DNA of 64,000 nt from Thermohalobaculum sp039822785 (lineage in GTDB: Bacteria > Pseudomonadota > Alphaproteobacteria > Rhodobacterales > Rhodobacteraceae), in NCBI GenBank assembly GCA_039822785.1, contig JBCBMO010000007.1, positions 124,001 to 188,000 on the forward strand. The letters are read 5' to 3'. Every line of letters begins with the position of its first letter. Positions within the stretch are counted from its first letter, which is position 1. Positions 53,557 to 62,894 of this stretch are shown piece after piece. Position numbers and translations under genes: made by a program. The notes under the pieces are model-generated. The model made no database searches. It worked only from the letters and a program-made list of their open reading frames with translations, and was not told the DNA's origin.

Positions 53557-54450
53557 CTAGGTGGGGGCCATGGCGCGGGCGTCGAGGATCGCGCGGGCCC
53601 AGTCGGCGGGGCGTTCCTGGGGCAGATTGTGGCCCGCATTCGCGAAGACGCGGTGCTCGTAGGGGCCGGTGAAGTGGCGGGCGTGGTGCGGCGTGCCGGG
53701 GTTCACGCCATCGACGTCGCCGTCGATGGAGATCGCAGGGACCGCGATGGGCGGCTGGGCGGTCAGCCGCGTCTCGATGCCGATGAGCGCCGGGTCGCCC
53801 GGCACCAGCCCGTGGCGGTGGCGATAGGAATGGGCGACGACCGCGGCCCAATCGGGGTTGTCGAAAGCCTCGGCCGAGGCCTGGAAGGTCGCCTCGTCGA
53901 AAGCCCAGCTCGGTGACCAGATCCGCCAGAGGTGCCGGGTGAGGGGGCGGCGCGCGTCCAGCAGCGCCCGCAGGCCACGGTCGGTCTGGAAGTAATAGGT
54001 GTACCAGAGGCGCTGCTCCTCCGCCGGGTCCTGCGGCGCGCCGGATCGGGGGATGTTCTGGATGTTGTAGCCGTTGCCGGTGACCAGCGCCTCCACCCGC
54101 TCAGGGGTGAGCGCGGCCAGGATGCAGCAGGCGCGCCCGCCCCAATCGTAGCCCGAGAGCGTGGCGCGCCCGATGCCGAGGGCATCCATCAGCATCAGCA
54201 GGTCATGCCCCAGCGCAGCCTGTTCGCCGGAGCGGGGCGTGGCGGTGTCGAGGAACCGCGTGGGGCCATAGCCGCGCAGGTAGGGGACGATCACCCGGGC
54301 GCCGGCCTCCGCCAGGATCGGCGCGACCTCGCCGTAGGCCTGGGGCGCATAGGGAAAACCGTGGCCCAGCAGGCAGGGCCAGCCGTCCGGGCGCCCTGCC
54401 TCGAGGTAGGCTACCTCGAGGACGCCGGCGCGGATGGTGCGGTGGTCCAT
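53557..54450 (-). CDS. Alpha/beta hydrolase, epoxide hydrolase/haloalkane dehalogenase type
   Basis: 297 residues. The nucleophile elbow reads SGYDWGG, that is Asp instead of Ser, with the HGFPYAP oxyanion segment and a C-terminal NAGHNLP His. An Asp nucleophile places it with epoxide hydrolases and haloalkane or haloacetate dehalogenases. The substrate is unknown. It starts 4 bases downstream of the lytic transglycosylase stop on the same strand. Confidence 0.85.
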   Translation of the reverse strand: MDHRTIRAGVLEVAYLEAGRPDGWPCLLGHGFPYAPQAYGEVAPILAEAGARVIVPYLRGYGPTRFLDTATPRSGEQAALGHDLLMLMDALGIGRATLSGYDWGGRACCILAALTPERVEALVTGNGYNIQNIPRSGAPQDPAEEQRLWYTYYFQTDRGLRALLDARRPLTRHLWRIWSPSWAFDEATFQASAEAFDNPDWAAVVAHSYRHRHGLVPGDPALIGIETRLTAQPPIAVPAISIDGDVDGVNPGTPHHARHFTGPYEHRVFANAGHNLPQERPADWARAILDARAMAPT

Positions 54451-54454
54451 CGCC

Positions 54455-56116
54455 CTAGCGGATGCCGCGGGCGAGGTCGCGCTCGATGGTCATGGGACCG
54501 ACCCGGCCCGAGAGGCGGGTGCGGTAGACATAGATCCCCTCCATCACCCGCTGCACATAGTTGCGGGTCTCGGAGAAGGGGATCATCTCCATCCAGTCGA
54601 TGATGTCGACCTCGCCCAGAAGCGGGTTGCCGTAGTCCACGACCCAGTTGTCGATCCGGCCCTTGCCGGCGTTGTAGGACGCGGCAGCGAGGACGTAGGA
54701 GCCCCCAAACTCCGAGATCCGACGGGCGAGGTAGGTCTGGCCGAGCCGCGCGTTGTACTGCCAATCGGTGATCAGCCGGCCGCGGTCATAGGGCTCGCCG
54801 ATCCATCCCGCGACCTTTTGGGCCGTGGCGGGCATGAGCTGCATGAGGCCCCGGGCGCCTGCGGGAGAGATGGCGCGGGGGTTCAACTCGGTCTCCTGGC
54901 GCGCGAGCGACATGGCGAGCGCGGGCTCGACCCGGTCGACATACTGCGCGAGGTCGATGACCGGGTAGTAGGCGGGCATGATGAGGTGTTCCTTGCGCGC
55001 GGCTTCCTTGGCGACGCGCACGGCGTAGTGCTGTTGGCCCATCTCGAGCGCGAGGGAGCCGACGGCGGCCAGCTCGCGCTGGGTGTCGAAGCGGCGGCCG
55101 AGGTGGCGGAAGGACTGCCAGGCAAGGCTGCTTTCGCCCGCGTAGTGCAGCGTCGCGGCCATGCGGACCGCGTCGTCGCGGGCCACCTGGGTCGTGCGCC
55201 AGTCGGTGAGTTCGGTGCCGAGCAGCGCGGGATCGCCGGGCGCCCCGATCTTGGCCGCGGCGAGCTGGCCGTAAAAGCTGGTCTGATAGCGCGCGGCCGA
55301 GGCATAGGCGGCCTCTGCCGCCGCGGCATTGCCCAAAGCCTCCTGCGCGCGGCCGATCCAATAGCCCGCGCGGCCGTTGGAGATCGGGGTGTTCACCAGC
55401 GGCGCGAAGGCCTCGAAGTGGCCGAGCGCGGCGCGGGGGTTGTTGAGCTTGGTGAGCGCGATCCAGCCGGCGATCCACTTGAGGTCGGCGTTGTCGTAGC
55501 CGGCGGCCTTGGTGGTGTAGGCGCGGGCCGCGAGGCGATAGGCGAGTTCGGCCCGGCCGTTTCGGGCCGCGCGGCGCGCCAGGGTGGCGCGGCGGTTGGC
55601 CCAGCGATCCGGCACCCCGAGGCCGGCAGGGCTGGTGCTGAGGCGATCGAGCAGCAGCTCCGCCTCGTCCCAGTCGCGCGCCCGCCAGAGACGCGAGAAC
55701 TGTCGCCAATTGCGCAGGGCTTGGCCGGTGAGCGCGTCCAGGCGATTGGGGCTTGCGGGGCGGTTGCCGAAGACGGCCTCGGACAGTTGCGACTGGCCGG
55801 GCCAGTCGGCGCGGCGGTCGACGTAGCTCTGATACTCCGCCACCGTGCCGTCGCCGGCGCGAAGCTTGCGCCACAGCACGATGTCGCTGAGGACGAGATC
55901 GCCGCTGCGCCCGGCAAGCGCCTGGGCAGAGGCCCAGTCGCCGCGCTCGCCCATGGACAGTGCCTCGCGGATCACAGCGCCATCGTCGCGGACCTGGGAG
56001 AGATCGAAGGCGGCGGCGCCCGGTGGCAGGAGCGCGCTTAGCAGCACGAGGCCCCCTGCCGCGACTGCAATGATCGTTCGACGCGCCGGGCTCTGCCGGT
56101 TTGCGCTGGCGTGCAT
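54455..56116 (-). CDS. Soluble lytic murein transglycosylase (Slt70-like)
   Basis: 553 residues. Signal peptide 13-36 (hydrophobic, AAA-F cleavage). A long helical superhelical part with TPR-like repeats covers about 40-385. A C-terminal SLT domain has the catalytic Glu408 in ARQETELNPRA, then AGARGLMQLMPATA and ASYNAGKGRIDNW. It cleaves the glycan strands of peptidoglycan in the periplasm to 1,6-anhydro products. The ATG at 56116 follows GGGAG at 6 bases. Confidence 0.93.
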   Translation of the reverse strand: MHASANRQSPARRTIIAVAAGGLVLLSALLPPGAAAFDLSQVRDDGAVIREALSMGERGDWASAQALAGRSGDLVLSDIVLWRKLRAGDGTVAEYQSYVDRRADWPGQSQLSEAVFGNRPASPNRLDALTGQALRNWRQFSRLWRARDWDEAELLLDRLSTSPAGLGVPDRWANRRATLARRAARNGRAELAYRLAARAYTTKAAGYDNADLKWIAGWIALTKLNNPRAALGHFEAFAPLVNTPISNGRAGYWIGRAQEALGNAAAAEAAYASAARYQTSFYGQLAAAKIGAPGDPALLGTELTDWRTTQVARDDAVRMAATLHYAGESSLAWQSFRHLGRRFDTQRELAAVGSLALEMGQQHYAVRVAKEAARKEHLIMPAYYPVIDLAQYVDRVEPALAMSLARQETELNPRAISPAGARGLMQLMPATAQKVAGWIGEPYDRGRLITDWQYNARLGQTYLARRISEFGGSYVLAAASYNAGKGRIDNWVVDYGNPLLGEVDIIDWMEMIPFSETRNYVQRVMEGIYVYRTRLSGRVGPMTIERDLARGIR

Positions 56117-56424
56117 GGGCCGCTCCCTCTGTCCCTTTGGGCGCGTCCCCATCCCGTCGCGCCGCCAGGGAAACCTAGCACGCTGCCGGGCGAAGACGCA
56201 GGTCTCTTGGGTCGCGAAATCATAAACTTTGTGTTGTGGCCGACCGGCGGCACGACCTGTCGACGATTGGTGATGGAAGGGGGTGATTGGCGGGGTGGAT
56301 GAGCGGGGTCGGTGGGCGGGTGGCGGCTTGCAATATGGCGGTCTTCGCGCCTTAGTGTGCGCCGCTTCGACCCATGCCTCCACTGCCCGCGCTTGCGCGG
56401 CCGCGACAGCCCACCGGTGACGCC
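56117..56424. promoter_or_regulatory. Divergent region between the lytic transglycosylase and dapA
   Basis: 308 bases without a gene. On the minus strand TATGAT (56224-56219) in an AT-rich patch could be a -10 box for the transglycosylase, although no good -35 is seen. On the plus strand TTGCAA near 56332 could be a -35 for dapA, without a clear -10. No stem-loop leader is evident. Confidence 0.3.
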
Positions 56425-57315
56425 ATGCCCATGCCTCAGATCCGCGGATCCATCCCTGCCCTCGTCACGCCGATGAAGGACGGGAAGGTGGATGAGGCCG
56501 CGCTGTCGGGCCTGGTGGAGTGGCAGATCGCGGAGGGCAGCCATGGGCTAGCCCCCTGCGGCACCACCGGCGAGAGCCCGACGCTGAGCCATGATGAGCA
56601 CCGCCGCGTGGTGGAGATCGTGGTCGAGTGCGCGGCCGGCCGGGTGCCGGTGATCGCGGGCGCAGGCTCGAACGCGACGGCCGAGGCGATCGGGCTGGCT
56701 GAGCACGCCGAGAGCGTGGGCGCCGATGCACTGTTGGTCGTCACGCCCTATTACAACAAGCCGACGCAAGGCGGGCTGATCGCGCATTACACCGCGATCC
56801 ATGAGGCCTGCGCGCTGCCGATCATCATCTACAACATCCCCGGCCGCTCGGTGATCGACATGACGCCGGAGACGATGGGGGAGCTCTCCGGCCTGGAGCG
56901 GATCGTGGGGGTCAAGGATGCGACCGGCGATGTGACCCGGGTGTCCAAGCAGCGCGCCCTGTCCGGGCCGGCGTTCGTGCAATTGTCGGGCGAGGATGCG
57001 TCGGCGCTGGGGTTCAATGCCCATGGCGGCACGGGCTGTATCTCGGTCACCGCCAACGTGGCGCCGGGGCTGTGTGCCCGGTTTCAGGCGGCGACGCTGG
57101 CGGGGGACTATGCGGCGGCGCTGATGCTGCAGGACCGGCTGATGCCGCTGCACGAGGCGATCTTCCTGGAGCCGGGGTTGGCGGGCGCGAAATACGCGCT
57201 CTCGCTGCTGGGGCGCTGCAGCGACGAGGTGCGGCTGCCGCTGGTGGGCGTGACCCGGCCGACGGCGGAGGCGATCCGCGCCGCCATGGTCCATGCCGGC
57301 CTGATCGAGGGCTGA
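56425..57315 (+). CDS. dapA: 4-hydroxy-tetrahydrodipicolinate synthase
   Basis: 296 residues, standard DapA TIM barrel. Visible are GSIPALVTPM, the substrate loop CGTTGESPTL, catalytic Tyr in TPYYNKPTQGG, YNIPGR, and the Schiff-base Lys in VGVKDATGD. It condenses pyruvate and aspartate semialdehyde in lysine/diaminopimelate synthesis. The ATG at 56425 or the one 6 bases later (MPQ) may be used. The next gene starts 14 bases after its stop. Confidence 0.96.
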   Translation: MPMPQIRGSIPALVTPMKDGKVDEAALSGLVEWQIAEGSHGLAPCGTTGESPTLSHDEHRRVVEIVVECAAGRVPVIAGAGSNATAEAIGLAEHAESVGADALLVVTPYYNKPTQGGLIAHYTAIHEACALPIIIYNIPGRSVIDMTPETMGELSGLERIVGVKDATGDVTRVSKQRALSGPAFVQLSGEDASALGFNAHGGTGCISVTANVAPGLCARFQAATLAGDYAAALMLQDRLMPLHEAIFLEPGLAGAKYALSLLGRCSDEVRLPLVGVTRPTAEAIRAAMVHAGLIEG

Positions 57316-57329
57316 GGACCCGGCAGCAG

Positions 57330-57857
57330 GTGACGGCGGTCGTCCATCTGGTCTGCGGCGGCACGGGCGCCGGGAAATCCACCTACGCCCGTGCCCTGGC
57401 CGCGCGCGAGCAGGCGCTGGTCTTCATCCTGGACCAGTGGATGACGACCCTGTTCTGGCCGGATGCGCCGGCGGATCTGGGCAATTGGGCGCATGAGCGG
57501 GTCGAGCGGTGCACCGCGCAGATCCGCGCGGTGGCCGGCGCCGCGACGGCCCTGGGGATGCCGGTCGTGATCGATGCGGGTTTTGCGACCCGGGCGGATC
57601 GGGCGCTCTTCGGCGATTGGGCGGCGGGGCGCAGCCTGGCCTGTCGGCTGCGGGGGCTGGACCTCGAACCCGCCGCGCGCTGGCGCCGGGTCGCGGCGCG
57701 CCATGCGCAGGGCGGCGGCGATACGGGTATCATGGTCACGCCTGAGATGTTCGCGTACATGGAAGCGCTCTGGCAGGCGCCGACATCCGAGGAGATGACG
57801 CGGCTGCACGGCAGACGGATCGAACAGGCGAGGGAGGGCGCCGGCGATGGCGGATAA
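57330..57857 (+). CDS. Small P-loop kinase-like ATP-binding protein
   Basis: 175 residues from a GTG start. Walker A is LVCGGTGAGKSTYARALA at the N-terminus, and VVIDAGFATRADR follows near 75-87. A lid-like Arg-rich stretch lies near 105-125. It resembles the zeta-toxin / shikimate-kinase-like family of small nucleotide or metabolite kinases. The substrate is unknown. Its 3' end overlaps smpB by 11 bases, so it is translated with smpB and probably transcribed with dapA. Confidence 0.8.
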   Translation: MTAVVHLVCGGTGAGKSTYARALAAREQALVFILDQWMTTLFWPDAPADLGNWAHERVERCTAQIRAVAGAATALGMPVVIDAGFATRADRALFGDWAAGRSLACRLRGLDLEPAARWRRVAARHAQGGGDTGIMVTPEMFAYMEALWQAPTSEEMTRLHGRRIEQAREGAGDGG

Positions 57858-58320
57858 AGCGCCCAAGCTGAAGATGGCGGCGGAGAACCGGCGCGCGCGC
57901 TACGACTATTTCATCGAGGACAGCCTGGAGACAGGGATCGTGCTCCAGGGCTCGGAGGTGAAGGCGCTGCGCGAGGGCCGCGGGAACATCGCCGAGAGCT
58001 ATGCCACCGTCGAGGGGGGCGAGCTGTGGCTGATCAACAGCTATATCCCCCCCTTCAGCCAGACCAAGAGCCGGGACCTGGGCCATGACGAGCGGCGCCG
58101 GCGCAAGCTGTTGGTGCATGCGCGGGAGTTGGCGAAGCTGGACCAGGGGATCGGGCGCGAGGGGATGACGCTGGTGCCGCTCAAACTGTTCTTCAACGAA
58201 CGGGGCCGGGCGAAGCTGGAGCTGGGCCTCGCCAAGGGCAAGAAGACCGCCGACAAGCGCGACACCGAGAAGAAGCGGGATTGGGCGCGCGAGAAGGCGC
58301 GCCTGCTGCGGCCGGGCTAA
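57847..58320 (+). CDS. smpB: SsrA-binding protein
   Basis: 157 residues, typical SmpB: ENRRARYDYFIEDSLETGI, VLQGSEVKALREGRGNI, SYIPPF, and the basic C-terminal tail (DTEKKRDWAREKARLLR). It binds tmRNA and brings it to stalled ribosomes. No tmRNA gene was recognised in this window. Confidence 0.97.
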   Translation: MADKAPKLKMAAENRRARYDYFIEDSLETGIVLQGSEVKALREGRGNIAESYATVEGGELWLINSYIPPFSQTKSRDLGHDERRRRKLLVHARELAKLDQGIGREGMTLVPLKLFFNERGRAKLELGLAKGKKTADKRDTEKKRDWAREKARLLRPG

Positions 58321-58323
58321 GCG

Positions 58324-59100
58324 ATGGTGACCGAGACGCGCGCGATGGCGGGGGGGCCGCCGGTGATCGATCCGCTGCGGTTCGCCGTGGCGAGCCATCG
58401 CACCTGGCCCGCGGCGGAGATCCTGGGCGAGACCGATCCGGCGGGATGGATCCTGCGCTTCTCCGAGGAGGCGGCGGGATCGCGCGCGAACTCGGCCTGC
58501 GTGTCGCGCCCGGTGCCCGATATCGCGGCGGCCATTGCGGCGGCGGAGGCGGCCTATCGCGCCCGGGGTCGAGTGCCGCGGTTCCAGCTTTGGCCGGGGC
58601 AGGAGGCGGTGGAGGAGGCGCTGACGGCGCGGGGCTACACGGCCTATGACCGCTCGCTGCTCATGGTGCGCGCGGTGGCCGAGCCCTGGGAGCCTGACCC
58701 GCCGGGCTTTGTCGCCGTCGAGGTGCGCACGCCCTTGGCGGCGCTGGAGGCGGTTTGGGAGGCCGGCGGCGTCGGCCCTGCCCGCCAGGCGGTGATCGCC
58801 CGGGCGAGGGTGCCCGTGGCGCGGTTCCTCGGCCGGGTAGACATGGCCCCCGCCGGCGCGGTCGCGGCCATGGTCGACGGCGAGATCGCGGTCACCCAGG
58901 CGCTGTGGGTGGATCCCGCCTGCCGCGGGCGCGGGATGGCGCGCTGCCTGATGGGCGCGGTCCATGGCTTTGCCGTGCAGACCGGTGCGGCGGTGATGGC
59001 CCATGCGGTGGTGGCGGATAACGCTTCGGCGATCCGGCTTTACGAGGGCCTCGGCTTCCACGCCTTCGGTGCCTATCATTACGCCAAAGCACCGGCCTAG
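58324..59100 (+). CDS. GNAT-family N-acetyltransferase
   Basis: 258 residues. The C-terminal ~125 residues form the GNAT core: LWVDPACRGRGMARCLM as acetyl-CoA loop, then NASAIRLYEGLGFHAFG. The N-terminal ~130 residues fit a degenerate second GNAT-like half. The start is 3 bases after the smpB stop, so the two are coupled. The acceptor is unknown. Confidence 0.83.
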   Translation: MVTETRAMAGGPPVIDPLRFAVASHRTWPAAEILGETDPAGWILRFSEEAAGSRANSACVSRPVPDIAAAIAAAEAAYRARGRVPRFQLWPGQEAVEEALTARGYTAYDRSLLMVRAVAEPWEPDPPGFVAVEVRTPLAALEAVWEAGGVGPARQAVIARARVPVARFLGRVDMAPAGAVAAMVDGEIAVTQALWVDPACRGRGMARCLMGAVHGFAVQTGAAVMAHAVVADNASAIRLYEGLGFHAFGAYHYAKAPA

Positions 59101-59155
59101 CGCCGGACGGCCATCCCGCGGCGGGGCGGTCGGCGATCAGGGAGAAACGCGCGCG

Positions 59156-60214
59156 ATGGAGCGGCGTCGGCTAGGCTTTTGGGCGCCCTGCGGAGCGGGA
59201 GCGCTGTTCTCCACTGCGCTCGCGCTGCTGGTCTTCGCGGGCGTGGCCGGCGTGGGTCCGGCCGGCGCCATCGAGGTCGCGGCCCCGGCCGAGGCGGTGC
59301 TGGTGGCACGCGATGCCCGGGGGCTGGATCGGCTGGCCGTGCCGGTCGCACCCGTGGGCCAGGCGGGTGAAGGACTACAGCAGGTCGAGGGGCTGGTGGT
59401 GCTGCGGGCCTGGCGCCAGGCGGATACGCGGCTGAGCCCGGTGGCGATGCTGGCGCCCATGCGCGCGGCCCTGGTGGAGGCCGGGTTTCAGGTGGTCTTC
59501 GACTGCACCGACCAGGGCTGCGGCGGGGTGGAGTATCGCTTTGGCGTGCCCTTGCTGGCGTCGCCGGCGATGCGGCTGGATACCGGCGACATGGCCTCGA
59601 TCACCCTGCGCCGCGACGGGGCTGCGGGGGCGAGCTGGGCGGTGCTGACGGCGAGCCGCCTGCTGGGTGCCGCCCATGTGCAGGCCGCCACGGTCGAGCC
59701 TGAGGCGGCCGGCAGCGGCGAGGACGGCAGCGGCGGAGCAGTCCTGCCGACGGTCGGCGCGACGGCGGCGATCGTCGATGACGCGCCGCAGCCCAGTACG
59801 GCCGAGGGTGCGGCGGATCGAGAGGAGCTTGCCGCCGGCGCAGCGGATCTTGCAGCCTTGCTGGACCGACAGGGGTACTTGGACCTGAGGGCCATCGACT
59901 TCGAGAGCGGCAGCACGACGATGCTGCCCGGGGCGGAGGCGGAGCTCGACGGTGTCGCCGCCCTGATGGCCGGGCGCAGCGCCCTGACCATCCACCTGGT
60001 CGGCCATTCGGACACCTCGGGCGATTTCGATGCAAACATGGCGCTGAGCCTGGCGCGGGCAGAGCGGGTGCGCGAGGCACTGGCTGCCCGCGGCGTGGCA
60101 CCGGGGCGGATGATCGCCCATGCAGTGGGCCCGCTCGCCCCGGTCACCAGCAATGCGACGCCCGAGGGTCGGGCCAGGAACCGCCGCGTGGTGCTTATCC
60201 CGCAACAGCCCTGA
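59156..60214 (+). CDS. OmpA-domain lipoprotein-like or periplasmic protein
   Basis: 352 residues. A signal peptide (hydrophobic 13-37) is followed by an N-terminal region of about 170 residues with two cysteines close together (CTDQGC). An Ala/Gly-rich linker precedes an OmpA/MotB peptidoglycan-binding domain (about 245-350) with HLVGHSDTSGDFDANMALS and the NRRV terminus. It should anchor to peptidoglycan. There is no lipobox Cys at the predicted cleavage site. The Shine-Dalgarno is AGGGAG about 11 bases upstream. Confidence 0.85.
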   Translation: MERRRLGFWAPCGAGALFSTALALLVFAGVAGVGPAGAIEVAAPAEAVLVARDARGLDRLAVPVAPVGQAGEGLQQVEGLVVLRAWRQADTRLSPVAMLAPMRAALVEAGFQVVFDCTDQGCGGVEYRFGVPLLASPAMRLDTGDMASITLRRDGAAGASWAVLTASRLLGAAHVQAATVEPEAAGSGEDGSGGAVLPTVGATAAIVDDAPQPSTAEGAADREELAAGAADLAALLDRQGYLDLRAIDFESGSTTMLPGAEAELDGVAALMAGRSALTIHLVGHSDTSGDFDANMALSLARAERVREALAARGVAPGRMIAHAVGPLAPVTSNATPEGRARNRRVVLIPQQP

Positions 60215-60295
60215 GCTTGGGCGCGTCCCGAAAGGCTGCGATACCACGCCAGAAGTCCAGGTCCCGAGAGAGGCCCGGGGAGCGGTCGAAGCACC

Positions 60296-60787
60296 TCAGT
60301 TGATGCGGGCGCCGACCTGGTCGATGGCGCCGTCGACCAGGCGGCCGGCAGTCTCGTCGGTCATGCGGGCCTTCATGACCTCGGCGGCCGCTTCGACGGC
60401 GACGCGCACCGCGCGGGCCTGCACGGCCTTGACCGCGGCCTGTTCGGCCATGGCGATCTGCTCCTCGGCGGCCTTGAGGCGCCGCTCCACGGCGGTTGCG
60501 AGGTCTTCCTTGGCGGCCTTGGCCGCGGTCTCCGCGTCCTCGCGCGCCTTGGTCACGATCTCCTCGGCGATCGCATCCACCTCGGCGCGCTTACGCTCGA
60601 TCTCGGCGAATTTCTTCTGCGCTTCCTCGCGCAGGGCGCGGGCGCGGTCGAGCTCGGCACGGATGCGGTCGGCCCGGTCGTCGAGCATCTTGCCGAGCAT
60701 CTTGTGCACGCCGAAGTAGGCGAGGATGGCGAAGAACAGGACGAAGCTGAGCGCCGTCAGGAAGTTGCTGTCGTAGAGCAGCGACAT
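60296..60787 (-). CDS. atpF: ATP synthase F0 subunit b
   Basis: 163 residues with one N-terminal membrane helix (about 8-26), then a long charged coiled coil (30-150). It forms the peripheral stalk with b'. It is the last gene of the F0 operon, 10 bases after b'. F1 genes are not adjacent, as usual in alphaproteobacteria. Confidence 0.95.
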   Translation of the reverse strand: MSLLYDSNFLTALSFVLFFAILAYFGVHKMLGKMLDDRADRIRAELDRARALREEAQKKFAEIERKRAEVDAIAEEIVTKAREDAETAAKAAKEDLATAVERRLKAAEEQIAMAEQAAVKAVQARAVRVAVEAAAEVMKARMTDETAGRLVDGAIDQVGARIN

Positions 60788-60797
60788 GAGGCTCTCC

Positions 60798-61328
60798 TCA
60801 GATCCGGCTGGTCACGGCGGCGTCGACGGCGCCCTGGTCCTGCAGCTCGGGCAGGAACTTGGCGACCAGCGCGACGGCGGTGTCCTTGGCCACGGCCTCG
60901 ACGTTGGCGGTCGCCTCGGCCTGGATCTCACCGATGCGCTTCTCGCTCTCGGCCGCGCGGGCGGAGATCTCGGCGTCGGCCTTGGCCATGGCGGCGTCGA
61001 CTTCCTTTTGGATCTCGGCGCGGGTCTCGGCGGCGATGGCCTGGGCCTTGCTGCGCGCATCGGCCAGGGCCTGGTCGTAGGCGCCCGAGGCCTCCTGCGC
61101 CTTCATCTCGAATTCCTCGGCCCGGTCGAGGTCGTCGGCGACGGCGTCCGCGCGCTCCTCGAGAATGCCGGAGATGCGCGGCAGGGCGTAGTTGTTCAGC
61201 AGGTAGTAGAGCAGCCACAGCGCCGCGGCGGTCCAGATGATCTGGCTCGGCCAGGTGTTGAAATCGAGCTGGGGCAGGCCGCTCGAGCCGTGCTCCATGG
61301 CTTCGATCGCATCGCTCTCAGCGGACAT
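60798..61328 (-). CDS. atpG: ATP synthase F0 subunit b'
   Basis: 176 residues: an N-terminal acidic tail, a membrane helix (about 29-47, WTAAALWLLYYLLNNYALP), and a long Ala/Glu/Lys coiled coil. The paired b' + b arrangement is typical of alphaproteobacteria and phototrophs. It is often named atpF' or atpG; the symbol is a convention. Confidence 0.95.
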   Translation of the reverse strand: MSAESDAIEAMEHGSSGLPQLDFNTWPSQIIWTAAALWLLYYLLNNYALPRISGILEERADAVADDLDRAEEFEMKAQEASGAYDQALADARSKAQAIAAETRAEIQKEVDAAMAKADAEISARAAESEKRIGEIQAEATANVEAVAKDTAVALVAKFLPELQDQGAVDAAVTSRI

Positions 61329-61408
61329 GATGCGCCCTTTCGCGTCGCCGTAGGGGGTGACGGCGGCGCCCGCAGGCGCCGCGCCGTCAGATCATCCGTG
61401 CCAGCGGA

Positions 61409-61645
61409 TCAGGCTGCGAAGAGCAGCAGGAACGCGACGACGAGGCCGAAGATGCCGAGCGCTTCGGCGAAGGCCATGCCAATGAAGAGCGTGGCGGTCT
61501 GGGCCTGGGCCGCGGCCGGGTTGCGCAGCGCGCCGGCGAGGAAGTTGCCGGCCACCTGACCGACGCCGATCGCAGCACCCGCCATCGCGAAGCAGGCCAG
61601 GCCAGCGCCGATGTAACGGCCCATATCGGCAATGCTACCTTCCAT
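61409..61645 (-). CDS. atpE: ATP synthase F0 subunit c
   Basis: 78 residues: two membrane helices, a Gly-rich first helix (MAGAAIGVGQVAGN), the polar RNPAAAQ loop, and the ion-carrying Glu61 in GMAFAEALGIFG. The residues next to Glu61 are those of proton-type rings, not the sodium pattern. It forms the rotor ring. Confidence 0.97.
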   Translation of the reverse strand: MEGSIADMGRYIGAGLACFAMAGAAIGVGQVAGNFLAGALRNPAAAQAQTATLFIGMAFAEALGIFGLVVAFLLLFAA

Positions 61646-61735
61646 CTCGTCTCTCCTTGGATCGTCCCCGGTTTGGGGTTTGGGGTAGGGTTCGTCAGAA
61701 CAGGCGCGCGCCGGGTGGCACGCGCCGAAAACCGG

Positions 61736-62506
61736 TCAGTGCATGTGCAGCGCGTCGTTGAGGTAGACGCAGGTCAGCACGGTGAAGATGTAGGCCTGCA
61801 GGAAGGCCACCAGGAACTCAAAGGCCGTGAGCCCGACCATGGCCGCCAGCGGCAGCACGGCAATGGGCCCAAGGCCGCCGGCCAGCGCCAGCGCCACGAG
61901 GCCCGCGAAGACCTTCAGCACCGCGTGGCCCGCCAGCATGTTGGCGCCGAGACGGATCGAGTGGCTGACCGGGCGCACCAGGTAGCTGAAGACCTCGATG
62001 ATGCAGAGCAGCGGTCGCAGCCACCCCGGCGCATCCGCGGGCCAGAAGAAGCTGAGAAAATGCGTGCCGTGCTTCACGAAGCCGATCACCGTCACGGTGA
62101 TGAAGACCGCGAGCGCCAGGAAGACCGTCACCGCGATATGGCTGGTCGTGGTGAAGCTGAGCGGGATCATGCCCATGACATTGGCGAACAGAACGAAGGT
62201 GAAGAGGGTGAAGATATAGGGGAAGTACTTCATCCCCCCCTCGCCCACGACATCCTCCACCGTCTGGCGCACGAAGCCGTACATGATCTCGGCGATCGAC
62301 TGGGTACGGTTCGGCACCAGCGCGCGGCCCGAGGTGCCCCAGATCAGGAGCGCGGAGATCGCGCCGATGCTGAGCGCCATCCAGAGCGTCGAATTGGTGA
62401 TGGTCAGCACGCCCATGTGGCCGTCGCCGCCGAAGAGCGGCTTGATGACGAACTGGTCCATGGGGTGGAAGAAACTGCCCGCGTCCCCTTCAGCGCCTGA
62501 TGCCAC
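61736..62506 (-). CDS. atpB: ATP synthase F0 subunit a
   Basis: 256 residues with about six membrane helices. The essential Arg is in SHSIRLGANMLAGH, and the C-terminal QAYIFTVLTCVYLNDA is conserved. It forms the proton half-channels against the c ring. It is separated by 10 bases from atpI and 90 bases from atpE. Confidence 0.97.
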   Translation of the reverse strand: MASGAEGDAGSFFHPMDQFVIKPLFGGDGHMGVLTITNSTLWMALSIGAISALLIWGTSGRALVPNRTQSIAEIMYGFVRQTVEDVVGEGGMKYFPYIFTLFTFVLFANVMGMIPLSFTTTSHIAVTVFLALAVFITVTVIGFVKHGTHFLSFFWPADAPGWLRPLLCIIEVFSYLVRPVSHSIRLGANMLAGHAVLKVFAGLVALALAGGLGPIAVLPLAAMVGLTAFEFLVAFLQAYIFTVLTCVYLNDALHMH

Positions 62507-62516
62507 GCTCGCCTCG

Positions 62517-62894
62517 CTAGTCTTGCCGCATGTCCCGAGGCCGGTCGGCCCCTTCGCTCGCTTCGTTGTCGGCCTCCCGCGCCTGTGCGGCGCGGTTGTG
62601 CCGGCTGACCTCCTCGGCCGAGCGGAGCATGACCCGCACCCCAGCCGCGAACCCCAGGAGACCGAAGATCAGGGTGAAAACCGGCAGGCTGCCGAACAGC
62701 CAGTCGATCCCGTACCCAAATCCGCCGCCGATCGCGATCCCCACGATCAGCTCGATCACCATGCGAAAGGCGATCTCCCAGCCGCGCACAGCCCCGGTAC
62801 TGTTCCGCGCCGGCTTGCGCCGGGCGGACTGGGCGGCGGCGATGCGCTCGGCGAGGTCATCCGACGATGCCCGTCGCTTGTGCGGCTCAGCCAT
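62517..62894 (-). CDS. atpI: ATP synthase AtpI protein
   Basis: 125 residues with two membrane helices (about 46-66 and 73-90) joined by YGIDWLFGS, between charged tails. AtpI helps assembly of the c ring. It is the first gene of the F0 operon; the promoter should lie in 62895-63076. Confidence 0.93.
   Translation of the reverse strand: MAEPHKRRASSDDLAERIAAAQSARRKPARNSTGAVRGWEIAFRMVIELIVGIAIGGGFGYGIDWLFGSLPVFTLIFGLLGFAAGVRVMLRSAEEVSRHNRAAQAREADNEASEGADRPRDMRQD

Noticed and set aside
57847..58320. A tmRNA gene near smpB
   Set aside because: No tRNA-like ends or tag-coding segment were seen on either strand around smpB.
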